A stretch of 64,000 bases of DNA from Mesorhizobium sp. (lineage in GTDB: Bacteria; Pseudomonadota; Alphaproteobacteria; Rhizobiales; Rhizobiaceae), in contig NZ_SUHQ01000012.1 of assembly GCF_004962245.1 (NCBI RefSeq), positions 124,001 through 188,000 on the forward strand, in the 5' to 3' direction. The number at the start of each line of letters is the position of its first letter. The first letter of the stretch is position 1. This document shows, piece after piece, positions 39,003 through 50,638 of the stretch. The translations under genes were made by a program, and so were the position numbers. Under the pieces are notes generated by a model. It was not told the origin of the DNA and ran no database searches. It saw only the letters and a program-made list of their open reading frames with translations.

Positions 39003-39398
39003 ATGGAATTTGCGTTTCCGTGGCCGATGAGTCAGGGCGAATGGCTGGCATGGTCGAGCGCCGTCGTGACCTTGCTGTTCGGCCTGCTGCTGTTCCTGGC
39101 GCCGGGGCTGGCCTTCCGGATCATGCGGCTGCAGGTCAAGCCCGAGAAGACGGCGGCGATCGCAGAAGGGCGCGGCCGGATGTCGGGCTTCTATCTCGGT
39201 GTCGGCCTGTGCTGTATACTGCTGGCGCAACCGCTGCTCTACATGGCGCTTGGCTTTTCCTGGCTGTTCACCGCCTTCGGCCGACTGCTGTCGATGATGT
39301 CGGATGGCGCCAACACGCCTTTCAACTGGGCCTTCATGGTGGTGGAGCTGGTGCTGGCCGCCTTGCCGCTTGCCTTCGTCTTCGGCTTTGTGGCTTGA
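39003..39398 (+). CDS. Small integral membrane protein, possibly DUF4345-like
   Basis: A 131-residue protein with four hydrophobic segments: about residues 12-34 (WLAWSSAVVTLLFGLLLFLA), 60-80 (YLGVGLCCILLAQPLLYMAL), 82-100 and 110-130 (AFMVVELVLAALPLAFVFG). A short RGRMSGFYLG motif sits before helix 2, as in small four-helix membrane proteins of the DUF4345 type; this assignment is tentative. No signal peptide is separate from helix 1. ATG 39003 has GAGGGGACAGA upstream. It lies in the gap between priA and the atp operon on the same strand, and a function is not known. Confidence 0.7.
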   Translation: MEFAFPWPMSQGEWLAWSSAVVTLLFGLLLFLAPGLAFRIMRLQVKPEKTAAIAEGRGRMSGFYLGVGLCCILLAQPLLYMALGFSWLFTAFGRLLSMMSDGANTPFNWAFMVVELVLAALPLAFVFGFVA

Positions 39399-39479
39399 AT
39401 CGAAGGCTAATTCGCATCCAGCGGCCGAACCGCACCGCCGGATGCGACAATAGTGCCTAAAACCATGCAGGACGACGCA

Positions 39480-39508
39480 TTGCGGTCTTAAAATCCCTGT
39501 GCTAGACG
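39480..39508 (+). promoter_or_regulatory. Possible promoter of the atp operon
   Basis: TTGCGG (39480-39485) and TAGACG (39503-39508, within TGTGCTAGACG) are separated by 17 bp, about 135 bp before atpH. Both hexamers are weak, but the region holds no better candidate and it fits an alphaproteobacterial housekeeping promoter. Confidence 0.35.
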
Positions 39509-39643
39509 GCAATCGACTTTCGGCCGGGGATAGCGGAAGCCGCGCCTCCGTGCTTGGAAAAATGCAGTAAGGTCAAAGATTTAGCCAGAGTTTTCGCTCG
39601 CGCCAACAATCTGCGGCCTGTCAGACAAGAGAAAAGACGGTCC

Positions 39644-40203
39644 GTGGCCCAATCGTCATCGCCAATCTCAGCTGTCGCAGAACGCTATGCGGGTTCGCTG
39701 TTCGAGCTCGCGCAGCAGGCAAATTCGGTCGCCAAGGTCGAGGCCGACCTCAACAGTTTCGCGACGATGCTCGAAGGCAGTGCCGACCTTACCCGTCTGA
39801 TCAATAGCCCGGTGTTTTCCAGCGAGGACCAGGCCAAGGCTATCGCGGCAATCGCCGACAAGGCAGGGATCACCGGCCTCACCGGCAATTTCCTGCGCGT
39901 CGTGGCCCAGAACCGCCGCTTGTTCGCAGTGCCGGGCATGATCAAGGCGTTTCGCCAGATCGCCGCCGAGCATCGTGGCGAGACCGCCGCCGAGGTGACC
40001 TCGGCGCATGCGCTGACGGCGGCTCAGCAGACCGAGCTGAAGGCGGCGCTGAAAAGCGTTGCCGGCAAGGATGTCGCGATCACCGTGACCGTCGACCCGT
40101 CGCTGCTCGGCGGGCTGGTGGTCAAGATGGGCTCGCGCCAGATCGATACGTCGCTCAAAACCAAACTCAATTCGCTCAAGCTTGCACTGAAAGAGGTCGG
40201 CTG

Positions 40204-40204
<1 letters not shown>
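39644..40204 (+). CDS. atpH: ATP synthase F1 subunit delta
   Basis: A 186-residue protein that links F1 to the b subunits of the peripheral stalk. The N-terminal helical domain (about residues 5-110, [20 protein letters not shown]) and the C-terminal block [21 protein letters not shown] and [21 protein letters not shown] are characteristic. It starts at GTG 39644, since the translation [15 protein letters not shown] fits the family N-terminus; an upstream ATG would add 30 unsupported residues. The stop overlaps the ATG of atpA by one base (TGATG), which indicates translational coupling. First gene of the operon, as in other alphaproteobacteria, with Fo encoded elsewhere. Confidence 0.96.
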
Positions 40205-41733
<1,529 letters not shown>

Positions 41734-41766
41734 ACGAAGCCGGACGAACGGGATCAGGTTTGAAGC

Positions 41767-44299
<2,533 letters not shown>

Positions 44300-44313
44300 G
44301 CAAGCGAATAAGA

Positions 44314-44401
44314 AGCGAATAGCGAAGAGGGAGTAGCGAATAGGGCGTATGAGCAGGCGAAGTTCCTTGGACTATTCGCTGCTCGCTATTCCTTACTCGC
44401 T
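44314..44401. repeat. Long imperfect hairpin with GCGAATAG repeats between atpD and atpC
   Basis: The left arm 44314-44343 and right arm 44372-44401 pair over 30 bp with six mismatches, one of them a G-U wobble; the 9 bp next to the 28-nt loop (AGCGAATAG/CTATTCGCT) are perfect. The unit AAGCGAATA is also repeated at 44302-44310. The right arm ends 8 nt before the atpC ATG and covers the place of its ribosome site, where no good Shine-Dalgarno sequence is visible. Confidence 0.8.
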
Positions 44402-44409
44402 AAATTGGC

Positions 44410-44817
44410 ATGGCTGAAGCTTTCAAATTCGAACTGGTCTCGCCGGAGCGCCTGCTGGTTTCCGAGCAGGTCGAGTCCGTCGTCATTCCGGGCGCCGAAG
44501 GCGAGATGACCGTCATGGCTTATCACGCGCCGGTCATGACCACGATCAAGCCGGGCGTCGTCACGGTGAAGACCGCGGAAGGCAAGGAAGAGCGCTACGT
44601 CGTGTTCGGCGGCTTTGCCGACATCGTTCCTGCCGGCTGCACGCTGCTCGCCGAATCGGCGGTAGCCGTCGGCGACATCGACCGCGCCGACCTTACCCGC
44701 CGCATCCAGGAAGCCAGGGAAGACGTCGCCGACGCTAAGGACGACCAGACGCGCAGCAAGGCCGAACAGTTCCTTAGCCAGCTTACTACGCTGGAAGGCG
44801 CCATTCTGCCGGCTTGA
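44410..44817 (+). CDS. atpC: ATP synthase F1 subunit epsilon
   Basis: A 135-residue subunit of the F1 rotor. The N-terminal beta sandwich is evident from FKFELVSPERLLVSEQVESV, the EGEMTVMAYHAPVMTTIKPG loop and the ERYVVFGGFADIVPAGCTLL block. The C-terminal helical hairpin (RRIQEAREDVADAKDD, residues about 97-130) is shorter and less regular than in E. coli, as is common in alphaproteobacteria. It is separated from atpD by a 110-bp gap carrying the large hairpin and has no clear ribosome site, so its synthesis may be lowered relative to beta. A strong terminator follows. Confidence 0.95.
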   Translation: MAEAFKFELVSPERLLVSEQVESVVIPGAEGEMTVMAYHAPVMTTIKPGVVTVKTAEGKEERYVVFGGFADIVPAGCTLLAESAVAVGDIDRADLTRRIQEAREDVADAKDDQTRSKAEQFLSQLTTLEGAILPA

Positions 44818-44843
44818 TGCGAAGATCAGCCCGGCAATTGCGA

Positions 44844-44868
44844 AAGCGAGGCTTGCCTCGCTTTTTTG
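44844..44868 (+). terminator. Intrinsic terminator of the atp operon
   Basis: AAGCGAGG (44844-44851), loop CTTG and CCTCGCTT (44856-44863) followed by a run of T residues (to 44867). It stands 27 bp after the atpC stop and separates the operon from the signal peptidase gene. Confidence 0.93.
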
Positions 44869-44912
44869 TTTGATGGACAGTCCTGCCTTGTTTGCCTTGG
44901 GGGCGGTAGTCT

Positions 44913-45872
44913 GTGACGGAAGAAACAAAGTCGCGATCCAGATGGTCGGCGGCCCTGGTGTCGGTCTTTGGCGGTCCGTTCGGCGGATTTCTTTGGATCG
45001 GAAGCGGCAAGCTGGCTGTCATAAGCTTGGTCTTAACCATCGTTGTGGGTATCGCTCTTTGCTGGATCGGATTTCCGGTGCTGTCAGGCAAGGACCTTTC
45101 TGGGCCGGCTAATCTTTCAAGTGTCGGCTTGGCGATCTTGTCAGTGGCGCTGGTCGTGCCCTTTGCGCACCGATTCAAGCCGGACAAATGGTATGGGCAC
45201 GGGCTTTCGGTACTGGCGCTAGTCTTTATGACGTCTTATCCGGTCGCCTTCGCAATCCGCTCGTTCTTGTTTCAGTCTTTTTCGATGCCGTCCAACAGCA
45301 TGGTGCCGACGCTGGTGGACGGGGACTATTTTTTCGCCTCCAAGTTCGCATATGGCTACTGTCGATACAGCGTCCCCTTCGGACTGTTGCCTGTCGACGG
45401 TCGCGTCTTCGGCGTCGCGCCGCAGCGGGGAGATATTGTCGTGTTCAGGCTGCCGTCCGAGCCCAGCACAGACTACGTCAAAAGAGTCATCGGTCTTCCG
45501 GGCGACAAGATTCAGATGATCGGTGGTTTACTCCACATCAATGACGTGCCAGTTCGGCTGGAAGAGATCGGTCCCTATTCCTCGGATGACACAGGGCCGG
45601 CCAAACAGCAGCGGGAGACTTTGCCAAATGGAGTTTCTTACTTCATTGTCAGTCTGACGGATGGGTCGGTTGGTGACGATACGATGGCCTGGACCGTGCC
45701 GGAGGGCCATTACTTCATGCTTGGCGACAATCGCGACAACTCCAGCGATAGCCGCTTCCGCGTGGGAATGGTCCCCTTCGAAAACCTGGTCGGCAAGGCC
45801 GTGCGACTGTTCTGGAATTCAAAAGGCAAAGACTATTCTTCTCGGCAAACGCTGGACGGTCAGGGCAAATAG
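44913..45872 (+). CDS. lepB: Signal peptidase I with a polytopic N-terminal region
   Basis: A 319-residue inner-membrane peptidase. The catalytic Ser is S129 in MPSNSMVPTLVDGD, the general-base Lys is K189 in DYVKRVIGLPGDK, and the C-terminal MLGDNRDNSSDSR block completes the active site. Before it lie about four hydrophobic segments (roughly residues 12-30, 34-53, 70-86 and 96-120), whereas typical rhizobial LepB has one or two. It is not in the usual acpS-lepB-rnc context, so it is probably a second, specialised peptidase. GTG 44913 is the start. The base composition looks slightly lower in GC than the flanking genes, which might indicate transfer; this was not measured. Confidence 0.9.
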   Translation: MTEETKSRSRWSAALVSVFGGPFGGFLWIGSGKLAVISLVLTIVVGIALCWIGFPVLSGKDLSGPANLSSVGLAILSVALVVPFAHRFKPDKWYGHGLSVLALVFMTSYPVAFAIRSFLFQSFSMPSNSMVPTLVDGDYFFASKFAYGYCRYSVPFGLLPVDGRVFGVAPQRGDIVVFRLPSEPSTDYVKRVIGLPGDKIQMIGGLLHINDVPVRLEEIGPYSSDDTGPAKQQRETLPNGVSYFIVSLTDGSVGDDTMAWTVPEGHYFMLGDNRDNSSDSRFRVGMVPFENLVGKAVRLFWNSKGKDYSSRQTLDGQGK

Positions 45873-45922
45873 GCTCACGCGTTAGTGCTTCCACCGCACG
45901 CATGACTGCGCGCAGTTCTGCC

Positions 45923-47407
45923 TCATGGCTTTCTATTTCCAATGCCCAGCGCTGCGAAAGCAGCAGCCACTCCGCCCTGTCGCAGATGTTCGAGATGGAC
46001 CGCCGCAAGTTCAACCAGCGCCTGGCGTTCGGCAAAATCCTTGGCAAAGCCGGCTAGGTCGAACACCGCCGTCGCCATTTCACCTGCCGGCAGGTGCCGG
46101 CCGGTGAGTGCAGCCAGGGCAGAGTCGAGCGGATCGGTGAAATGGTTTTCGGGCAGGGTTCTGCCGCGTGCCTCGCAAGCGGCGATCCAGGCGGCGGCCA
46201 CCAGCATGAGATGTTTTGGCGTGACGCCGGTCTCGATACACTCCACGGCGGAGGCAACGATGCGCTGCGGCAGTTTCTGGCTGCCGTCATTGGCGATCTG
46301 CGCCGTGCGGTGGGCAAGTGCGGTGTTCGAATAGCGCTTGGCGAGCTGGCTCGTGTAGTCGGCCGTGTCGAGCCCGGCGTCTTTCGGCAGCGTCGGGATG
46401 GCCTCGGCCCACAATCCGTCGACGAATTGCCGGATCGTCGGATCGGCGAAGGCGCGGTCGACCGTCTCATGGCCGCTGAGCAGGCCGAGATAGGCGATCG
46501 CCGAGTGCGAGCCGTTGAGCAGGCGCAGCTTCATGTCCTCGAATGGCCCGACATCACCGACCATGGTGACGCCGAACTTTTCCCAGGCCGGCCTGCCCGC
46601 CGGGAAATCGTCTTCGACCACCCATTGGCAGAACGGCTCGGTCATCACCGGCCAGGCGTCCTCGACCCCCAGCTGGCCTGATATCCGCGTCCGGTCGGCG
46701 TCGGTGGTCGCCGGCACGATGCGATCGACCATGCTCGACGGAAACGCCACCTCGTCGGCGATATGGCGGGCGAGATCAGAATTCCGCAGCGCGGCGAATT
46801 CGACCAGCAGCCGGTGCAGCGTGGCGCCGTTGGCCGGAAGATTGTCGCAGCATAGTACGGTGAACGGCGGGATGCCGGCGGCGCGGCGGCGCGCAAGCGA
46901 CTCGGTCAGAAACCCATGTGCCGTTCGCGGCATTTGCGGGTTCGCCAGGTCATGGACGATGTCGGGATGGGTTTTATCCAGCCCGCCACCCGCCGCCCTG
47001 AGATAGGCCTTTTCGGTGATCGTCAGCGTAACAATACGGGTGCGTGGATCGGTCAGCGCGGCCAGCACCGCGCCCGGATCTTCCGGGGCCACCAGCATCG
47101 ACAGGATCGAGCCGACAACGCGCAGGCTTTCGCTGTCGCTGCTCCTGACCGCCAGCGTGTAGAGCCCGTCCTGCGGCGCCAGCGCGTCGCGTGTGTCGGC
47201 ACTGCGCAGCGAGACGCCGACAATGCCCCAATCCGTCTCTCCCGCCGCCAGGCAGTCGTCGACATAGGTGGCCTGATGGGCGCGGTGGAACGCGCCGACG
47301 CCGATATGGACGATGCCGGGCACAACGCGGTTACGGTCGTATCCGGGGACCGCGACCGAAGCCGGCAATGCCTGCCGCGTGCTGTTGGAAAGGCGTCTGT
47401 CTGTCAT
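45923..47407 (-). CDS. Mannitol dehydrogenase family oxidoreductase, probably fructuronate reductase
   Basis: A 494-residue NAD-dependent polyol dehydrogenase of the long-chain mannitol dehydrogenase family. The Rossmann part begins at residue 25 or so with IVHIGVGAFHRAHQATYVDD, and the family signature LRLLNGSHSAIAYLGLLSG contains the Lys/Asn/His catalytic neighbourhood. Members oxidise mannitol, arabinitol or reduce fructuronate (UxuB). The divergent uxaC, whose product is fructuronate or tagaturonate, and the other uronate genes make fructuronate reductase (UxuB role) the best guess; mannitol or mannonate dehydrogenase remains open. ATG 47407 (MTDRRLSNSTRQ). Convergent with the signal peptidase gene. 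Confidence 0.88.
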   Translation of the reverse strand: MTDRRLSNSTRQALPASVAVPGYDRNRVVPGIVHIGVGAFHRAHQATYVDDCLAAGETDWGIVGVSLRSADTRDALAPQDGLYTLAVRSSDSESLRVVGSILSMLVAPEDPGAVLAALTDPRTRIVTLTITEKAYLRAAGGGLDKTHPDIVHDLANPQMPRTAHGFLTESLARRRAAGIPPFTVLCCDNLPANGATLHRLLVEFAALRNSDLARHIADEVAFPSSMVDRIVPATTDADRTRISGQLGVEDAWPVMTEPFCQWVVEDDFPAGRPAWEKFGVTMVGDVGPFEDMKLRLLNGSHSAIAYLGLLSGHETVDRAFADPTIRQFVDGLWAEAIPTLPKDAGLDTADYTSQLAKRYSNTALAHRTAQIANDGSQKLPQRIVASAVECIETGVTPKHLMLVAAAWIAACEARGRTLPENHFTDPLDSALAALTGRHLPAGEMATAVFDLAGFAKDFAERQALVELAAVHLEHLRQGGVAAAFAALGIGNRKP

Positions 47408-47508
47408 TGTGCGACGGGTCTGATCGAGATCGTGCCTGGGACCTGGCGGCATGCGGCGTAACATCCGTTTCTTTCCCGCACAATGGGCTGACGTTGCGCA
47501 AAAGTCAT

Positions 47509-47533
47509 CATACAAAAATCCATTTTTTGTATG
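47509..47533. promoter_or_regulatory. 25-bp palindrome, probable operator of the uronate genes
   Basis: CATACAAAAA (47509-47518) and TTTTTGTATG (47524-47533) are perfect inverted repeats with a 5-bp centre. It touches a consensus -35 box of the uxaC promoter and lies in the divergent gap to the oxidoreductase gene. The symmetry and AT-rich arms fit a GntR/FadR-type site; a GntR regulator is encoded 4.4 kb downstream in the same cluster. Confidence 0.65.
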
Positions 47534-47562
47534 TTGACATTATTTCTTGCCGACCCTACCGA
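47534..47562 (+). promoter_or_regulatory. Probable promoter of uxaC and the uronate operon
   Basis: TTGACA (47534-47539), the consensus -35 hexamer, and TACCGA (47557-47562), a weak -10, are 17 bp apart. The operator palindrome lies immediately upstream, so a bound repressor would block RNA polymerase. The uxaC ribosome site GGGAGGA follows 22 bp after the -10. Confidence 0.55.
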
Positions 47563-47584
47563 TGGCCGGGTTGGGAGGAACGAC

Positions 47585-48994
47585 GTGGCCGCATTGACCG
47601 ATCCGGATTTGCTGTTTCCGTCCGAGGCGCGTCCGCTCTCACTCGCCCGCGATCTCTACGCAGCCGTCAAGGACCTGCCGATCGTCAGCCCGCACGGCCA
47701 CACCGATCCGCGCTGGTATGCGCTCAACGAGGCATTTCCCGATCCGGCGCAATTGCTTGTTGTGCCGGACCACTACGTCTTCCGCATGCTGTTCAGCCAA
47801 GGCATCCGCCTTGAGGATCTTGGCGTTTCAACCCGGGACGGTTCGTCGGTGGAGAGCGACGGCAGGACGATCTGGCGTCGCTTCGCCGAGCACTATTATC
47901 TGTTCCGCGGCACGCCGACCCGGCTGTGGTTCGACCACGTGCTTGCCCATCTGTTCGGCATCGACGAGCCGTTGAGCGCCGAGACGGCGGATCGGCATTA
48001 CGATACGATCGCGGCGCTGCTGCAGCGTGAGGATTATCGTCCCCGCGCTCTGTTCGAGCGCTTCAATATCGAGGTCATCGCGACGACGGAGGCCGCGCTC
48101 GACGATCTCAACTGGCACAAGGCGATCCGCGACAGCGGCTGGCAGGGCCGTGTCGTCACCGCCTACCGGCCGGATTCGGTCGTCGATCCCGACTTCGAAG
48201 GCTTTTCGGCCAATCTCGATCGGCTCGGCGACATCACCGGCTGCGACACCGACACCTGGGCCGGCTATCTCGATGCGCATCGCCAGAGACGAGCCTTCTT
48301 CAAGAGTTTCGGCGCGACCGCGTCGGATCACGGCCATCCGACGGCGGAGACCGCCAATCTGTCGGATGCCGCCGCGCAGGAGCTGTTCAATCGCATCCGC
48401 CGGGGCTCGGATGACGAGCGCGAGCGAAGACTGTTTCGCGCCCAAATGCTAACCGAGATGGCCAAGATGAGCCGCGACGATGGCCTGGTCCTGCAGATCC
48501 ATCCTGGCTCCTGGCGCAATCATTCGCCTTCCGTCTTCCAGAGGTTCGGCAGGGACAAAGGGTTCGATATCCCGACCCGAACCGATTATGTGACGGCGCT
48601 CAAACCGCTGCTCGACTGCGTCGGGCTGGAGCGCGACCTTACCATCATCCTCTTCACGCTCGACGAGAGCAGCTATGCGCGCGAACTGGCGCCGCTCGCG
48701 GGCGTCTACCCGGCGCTGAAACTCGGGCCGGCCTGGTGGTTCCACGACAGCCCGGAGGGCATGCGCCGGTTCCGCGAAATGACCACAGAGACGGCCGGCT
48801 TCTACAACACCGTCGGCTTTAACGACGACACCCGCGCCTTTCCATCCATCCCGGCTCGTCACGATGTGGCGCGTCGGGTCGATTGCGCATTTCTTGCGCG
48901 TCTCGTCGTCGAGCACCGGCTCCGCGAAGACGAGGCGCATGAGCTGGCGCAGGAACTTGCCTATACGCTTGCGAAAAAGGCGTACCGGCTCTGA
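47585..48994 (+). CDS. uxaC: Glucuronate isomerase
   Basis: A 469-residue metal-dependent isomerase that converts D-glucuronate to D-fructuronate and D-galacturonate to D-tagaturonate. The amidohydrolase-like barrel shows the metal motif SPHGHTDPRWYA (H37 and H39), a second conserved block FRMLFSQGIRLEDLGV and the later HDSPEGMRRFREMTTETAG. Family length is 465-475 residues. GTG at 47585 is chosen because of GGGAGGA 5 bp upstream and the MAALTDPDLLFPSEARPLS start; a longer frame begins at 47531 inside the promoter. First gene of a run that continues into the TRAP transporter. Confidence 0.95.
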   Translation: MAALTDPDLLFPSEARPLSLARDLYAAVKDLPIVSPHGHTDPRWYALNEAFPDPAQLLVVPDHYVFRMLFSQGIRLEDLGVSTRDGSSVESDGRTIWRRFAEHYYLFRGTPTRLWFDHVLAHLFGIDEPLSAETADRHYDTIAALLQREDYRPRALFERFNIEVIATTEAALDDLNWHKAIRDSGWQGRVVTAYRPDSVVDPDFEGFSANLDRLGDITGCDTDTWAGYLDAHRQRRAFFKSFGATASDHGHPTAETANLSDAAAQELFNRIRRGSDDERERRLFRAQMLTEMAKMSRDDGLVLQIHPGSWRNHSPSVFQRFGRDKGFDIPTRTDYVTALKPLLDCVGLERDLTIILFTLDESSYARELAPLAGVYPALKLGPAWWFHDSPEGMRRFREMTTETAGFYNTVGFNDDTRAFPSIPARHDVARRVDCAFLARLVVEHRLREDEAHELAQELAYTLAKKAYRL

Positions 48995-49026
48995 GCCGGG
49001 CGTCAGGTCTAAAAAGGGAGGAAGTC

Positions 49027-50004
49027 ATGCTGCATTTTTCCAGACTGGCGGGAGCTACGCTGCTTGCCGCTGCACTGATGGCCGGAACGGCAAGCGCCCA
49101 GACGGTCCTGCGCTCGTCCGACACGCACCCGGACGGCTATCCGACGGTCGAGGCGGTCAAATATTTCGGCGAGCTTGTCAAGGAACGCACGGCCGGCCGC
49201 TATGCGGTCGATGTCTATCATTCCGCGCAGCTCGGCGAGGAAAAGGACACGATCGAGCAGGTGCGCTCCGGCGTGATCGACCTCAACCGCATCTCGATGG
49301 CGCCGTTCAACGGGCTCATCCCCGAAACCACCGTACCCTCGCTGCCCTACATCTTCCGCTCGGAAGACCATATGCACAAGGTCATGGACGGAGCGGTCGG
49401 CGACCAGATCGCGGCGGCGTTCGAACAGGTCGGCCTGGTGCTGCTGGCCTTTTATGACGGCGGCGCGCGCTCCTTCTACAATTCGAAGAAGCCGATCAAC
49501 TCCGTAGCCGATCTAGCCGGCATGAAGTTCCGCGTCATCCAGTCCGACATCTTCGTCGACATGGTGGCGGCACTCGGCGCCAACGCGACGCCGATGCCGT
49601 ATGGCGAGGTGTATTCGGCGATCGAGACCGGGGTCATCGACGGCGCGGAGAACAATTTTCCGAGCTACGACACCGCCAAGCATGCGGAAGTCGCCAAGTT
49701 CTATTCGCTCGACGAGCACACGATGGTGCCGGAAGCTTTCGTCATGGCGAAGTCGAGCTGGGACAAGCTGACGCCGGAAGACCAGGCGATCTTCAAGGCG
49801 GCCGCCAAGGAAAGCGTCGCCAAGCAGCGTGAGCTGTGGGCCGCCAAGGTCAAGGAATCGCGCGCCAAGGTCGAGGCGGCCGGTTCGCAGATCACGACGC
49901 CGGACAAGCAGCCCTTTATCGACGCGATGGGTCCGGTCTACGAGAAGCACGTCAAGGACGACAAGCTGAAGGCCATGGTCGAGGCCATCAAGGCCGTGCA
50001 GTGA
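49027..50004 (+). CDS. TRAP transporter solute-binding protein (DctP family)
   Basis: A 325-residue periplasmic receptor that delivers an organic acid to the TRAP permease. The signal peptide (LAGATLLAAALMAGTASAQ) ends after about residue 24. The mature protein has the DctP pattern: VLRSSDTHPDGYPTVEAVKY, then the carboxylate-binding Arg in MKFRVIQSDIFVDMVAALGA and the PMPYGEVYSAIETGVIDGAE block. The Arg and the gene context point to a uronate or an oligouronide degradation product as the ligand. It is followed by the small and large permease genes. Confidence 0.93.
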   Translation: MLHFSRLAGATLLAAALMAGTASAQTVLRSSDTHPDGYPTVEAVKYFGELVKERTAGRYAVDVYHSAQLGEEKDTIEQVRSGVIDLNRISMAPFNGLIPETTVPSLPYIFRSEDHMHKVMDGAVGDQIAAAFEQVGLVLLAFYDGGARSFYNSKKPINSVADLAGMKFRVIQSDIFVDMVAALGANATPMPYGEVYSAIETGVIDGAENNFPSYDTAKHAEVAKFYSLDEHTMVPEAFVMAKSSWDKLTPEDQAIFKAAAKESVAKQRELWAAKVKESRAKVEAAGSQITTPDKQPFIDAMGPVYEKHVKDDKLKAMVEAIKAVQ

Positions 50005-50057
50005 TCAAGCGGCGGCGCGGGACACTCCGCGCCGCCATCCTCTTCAGGAGAGAGCCG

Positions 50058-50636
50058 GTGACCTCCAGCCCAGAACAGAGACCGCCCCTGTCCGGCATCG
50101 CGCGCGTGATGTCGCGTGTCAGCACGGCGGCGCTGTGGATCGCCGGCATCGGGCTGGTGCTGATGACCGCCTTCGTCGCCTGGCAGGTGTTCGGCCGCTA
50201 TGTTCTGAACCGCTCGCCGAGCTGGACCGAGCCGGGCTCGGTGATGCTGATGAGCTGGTTCATTTTCCTCGGCGCTGCCGTCGGGGTACGCGAGAACTAT
50301 CACCTTGGCTTCGACGTCCTGCTCTACGTGCTGCCGAAAGGCGGCAAGCGTTGGCTGAGGATGATCTCGGACCTCGTCGCGCTCGCCTTCGGCATCGGCA
50401 TGATCTGGTATGGCAGCCAGCTGGTCGCATTGACCTGGGGTGCCACCTTGCCGTCGCTCGGCATATCAGGGGGCTGGGACTACGTCCCGCTTGTCGCGGG
50501 AGGCGCGCTCATCGTGCTTTTCACGCTGGAGCGTATCGTGCTTCGCCTCTCCGGCGCGCCGATCGACGATGCGCTCGATGAACTGCCGCCGGCGGAAGTC
50601 GCAGCCGAACTCGACACGGCGAATGTGAAGGTCTGA
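50058..50636 (+). CDS. TRAP transporter small permease (DctQ family)
   Basis: A 192-residue inner-membrane protein with four helices: about residues 20-45 (VSTAALWIAGIGLVLMTAFV), 56-75, 95-120 (ISDLVALAFGIGMIWYGSQL) and 135-160 (VPLVAGGALIVLFTLERIVL). The RYVLNRSPSWTEPGSVMLM segment between helices 1 and 2 is the family signature, and the DctQ Pfam pattern GVRENYHLGFDVL follows. Start GTG 50058 has an AGGAGAGAG ribosome site; the reading frame extends far upstream without support. It sits 53 bp after the receptor gene and 2 bp before the large permease gene. Confidence 0.88.
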   Translation: MTSSPEQRPPLSGIARVMSRVSTAALWIAGIGLVLMTAFVAWQVFGRYVLNRSPSWTEPGSVMLMSWFIFLGAAVGVRENYHLGFDVLLYVLPKGGKRWLRMISDLVALAFGIGMIWYGSQLVALTWGATLPSLGISGGWDYVPLVAGGALIVLFTLERIVLRLSGAPIDDALDELPPAEVAAELDTANVKV

Positions 50637-50638
50637 TC

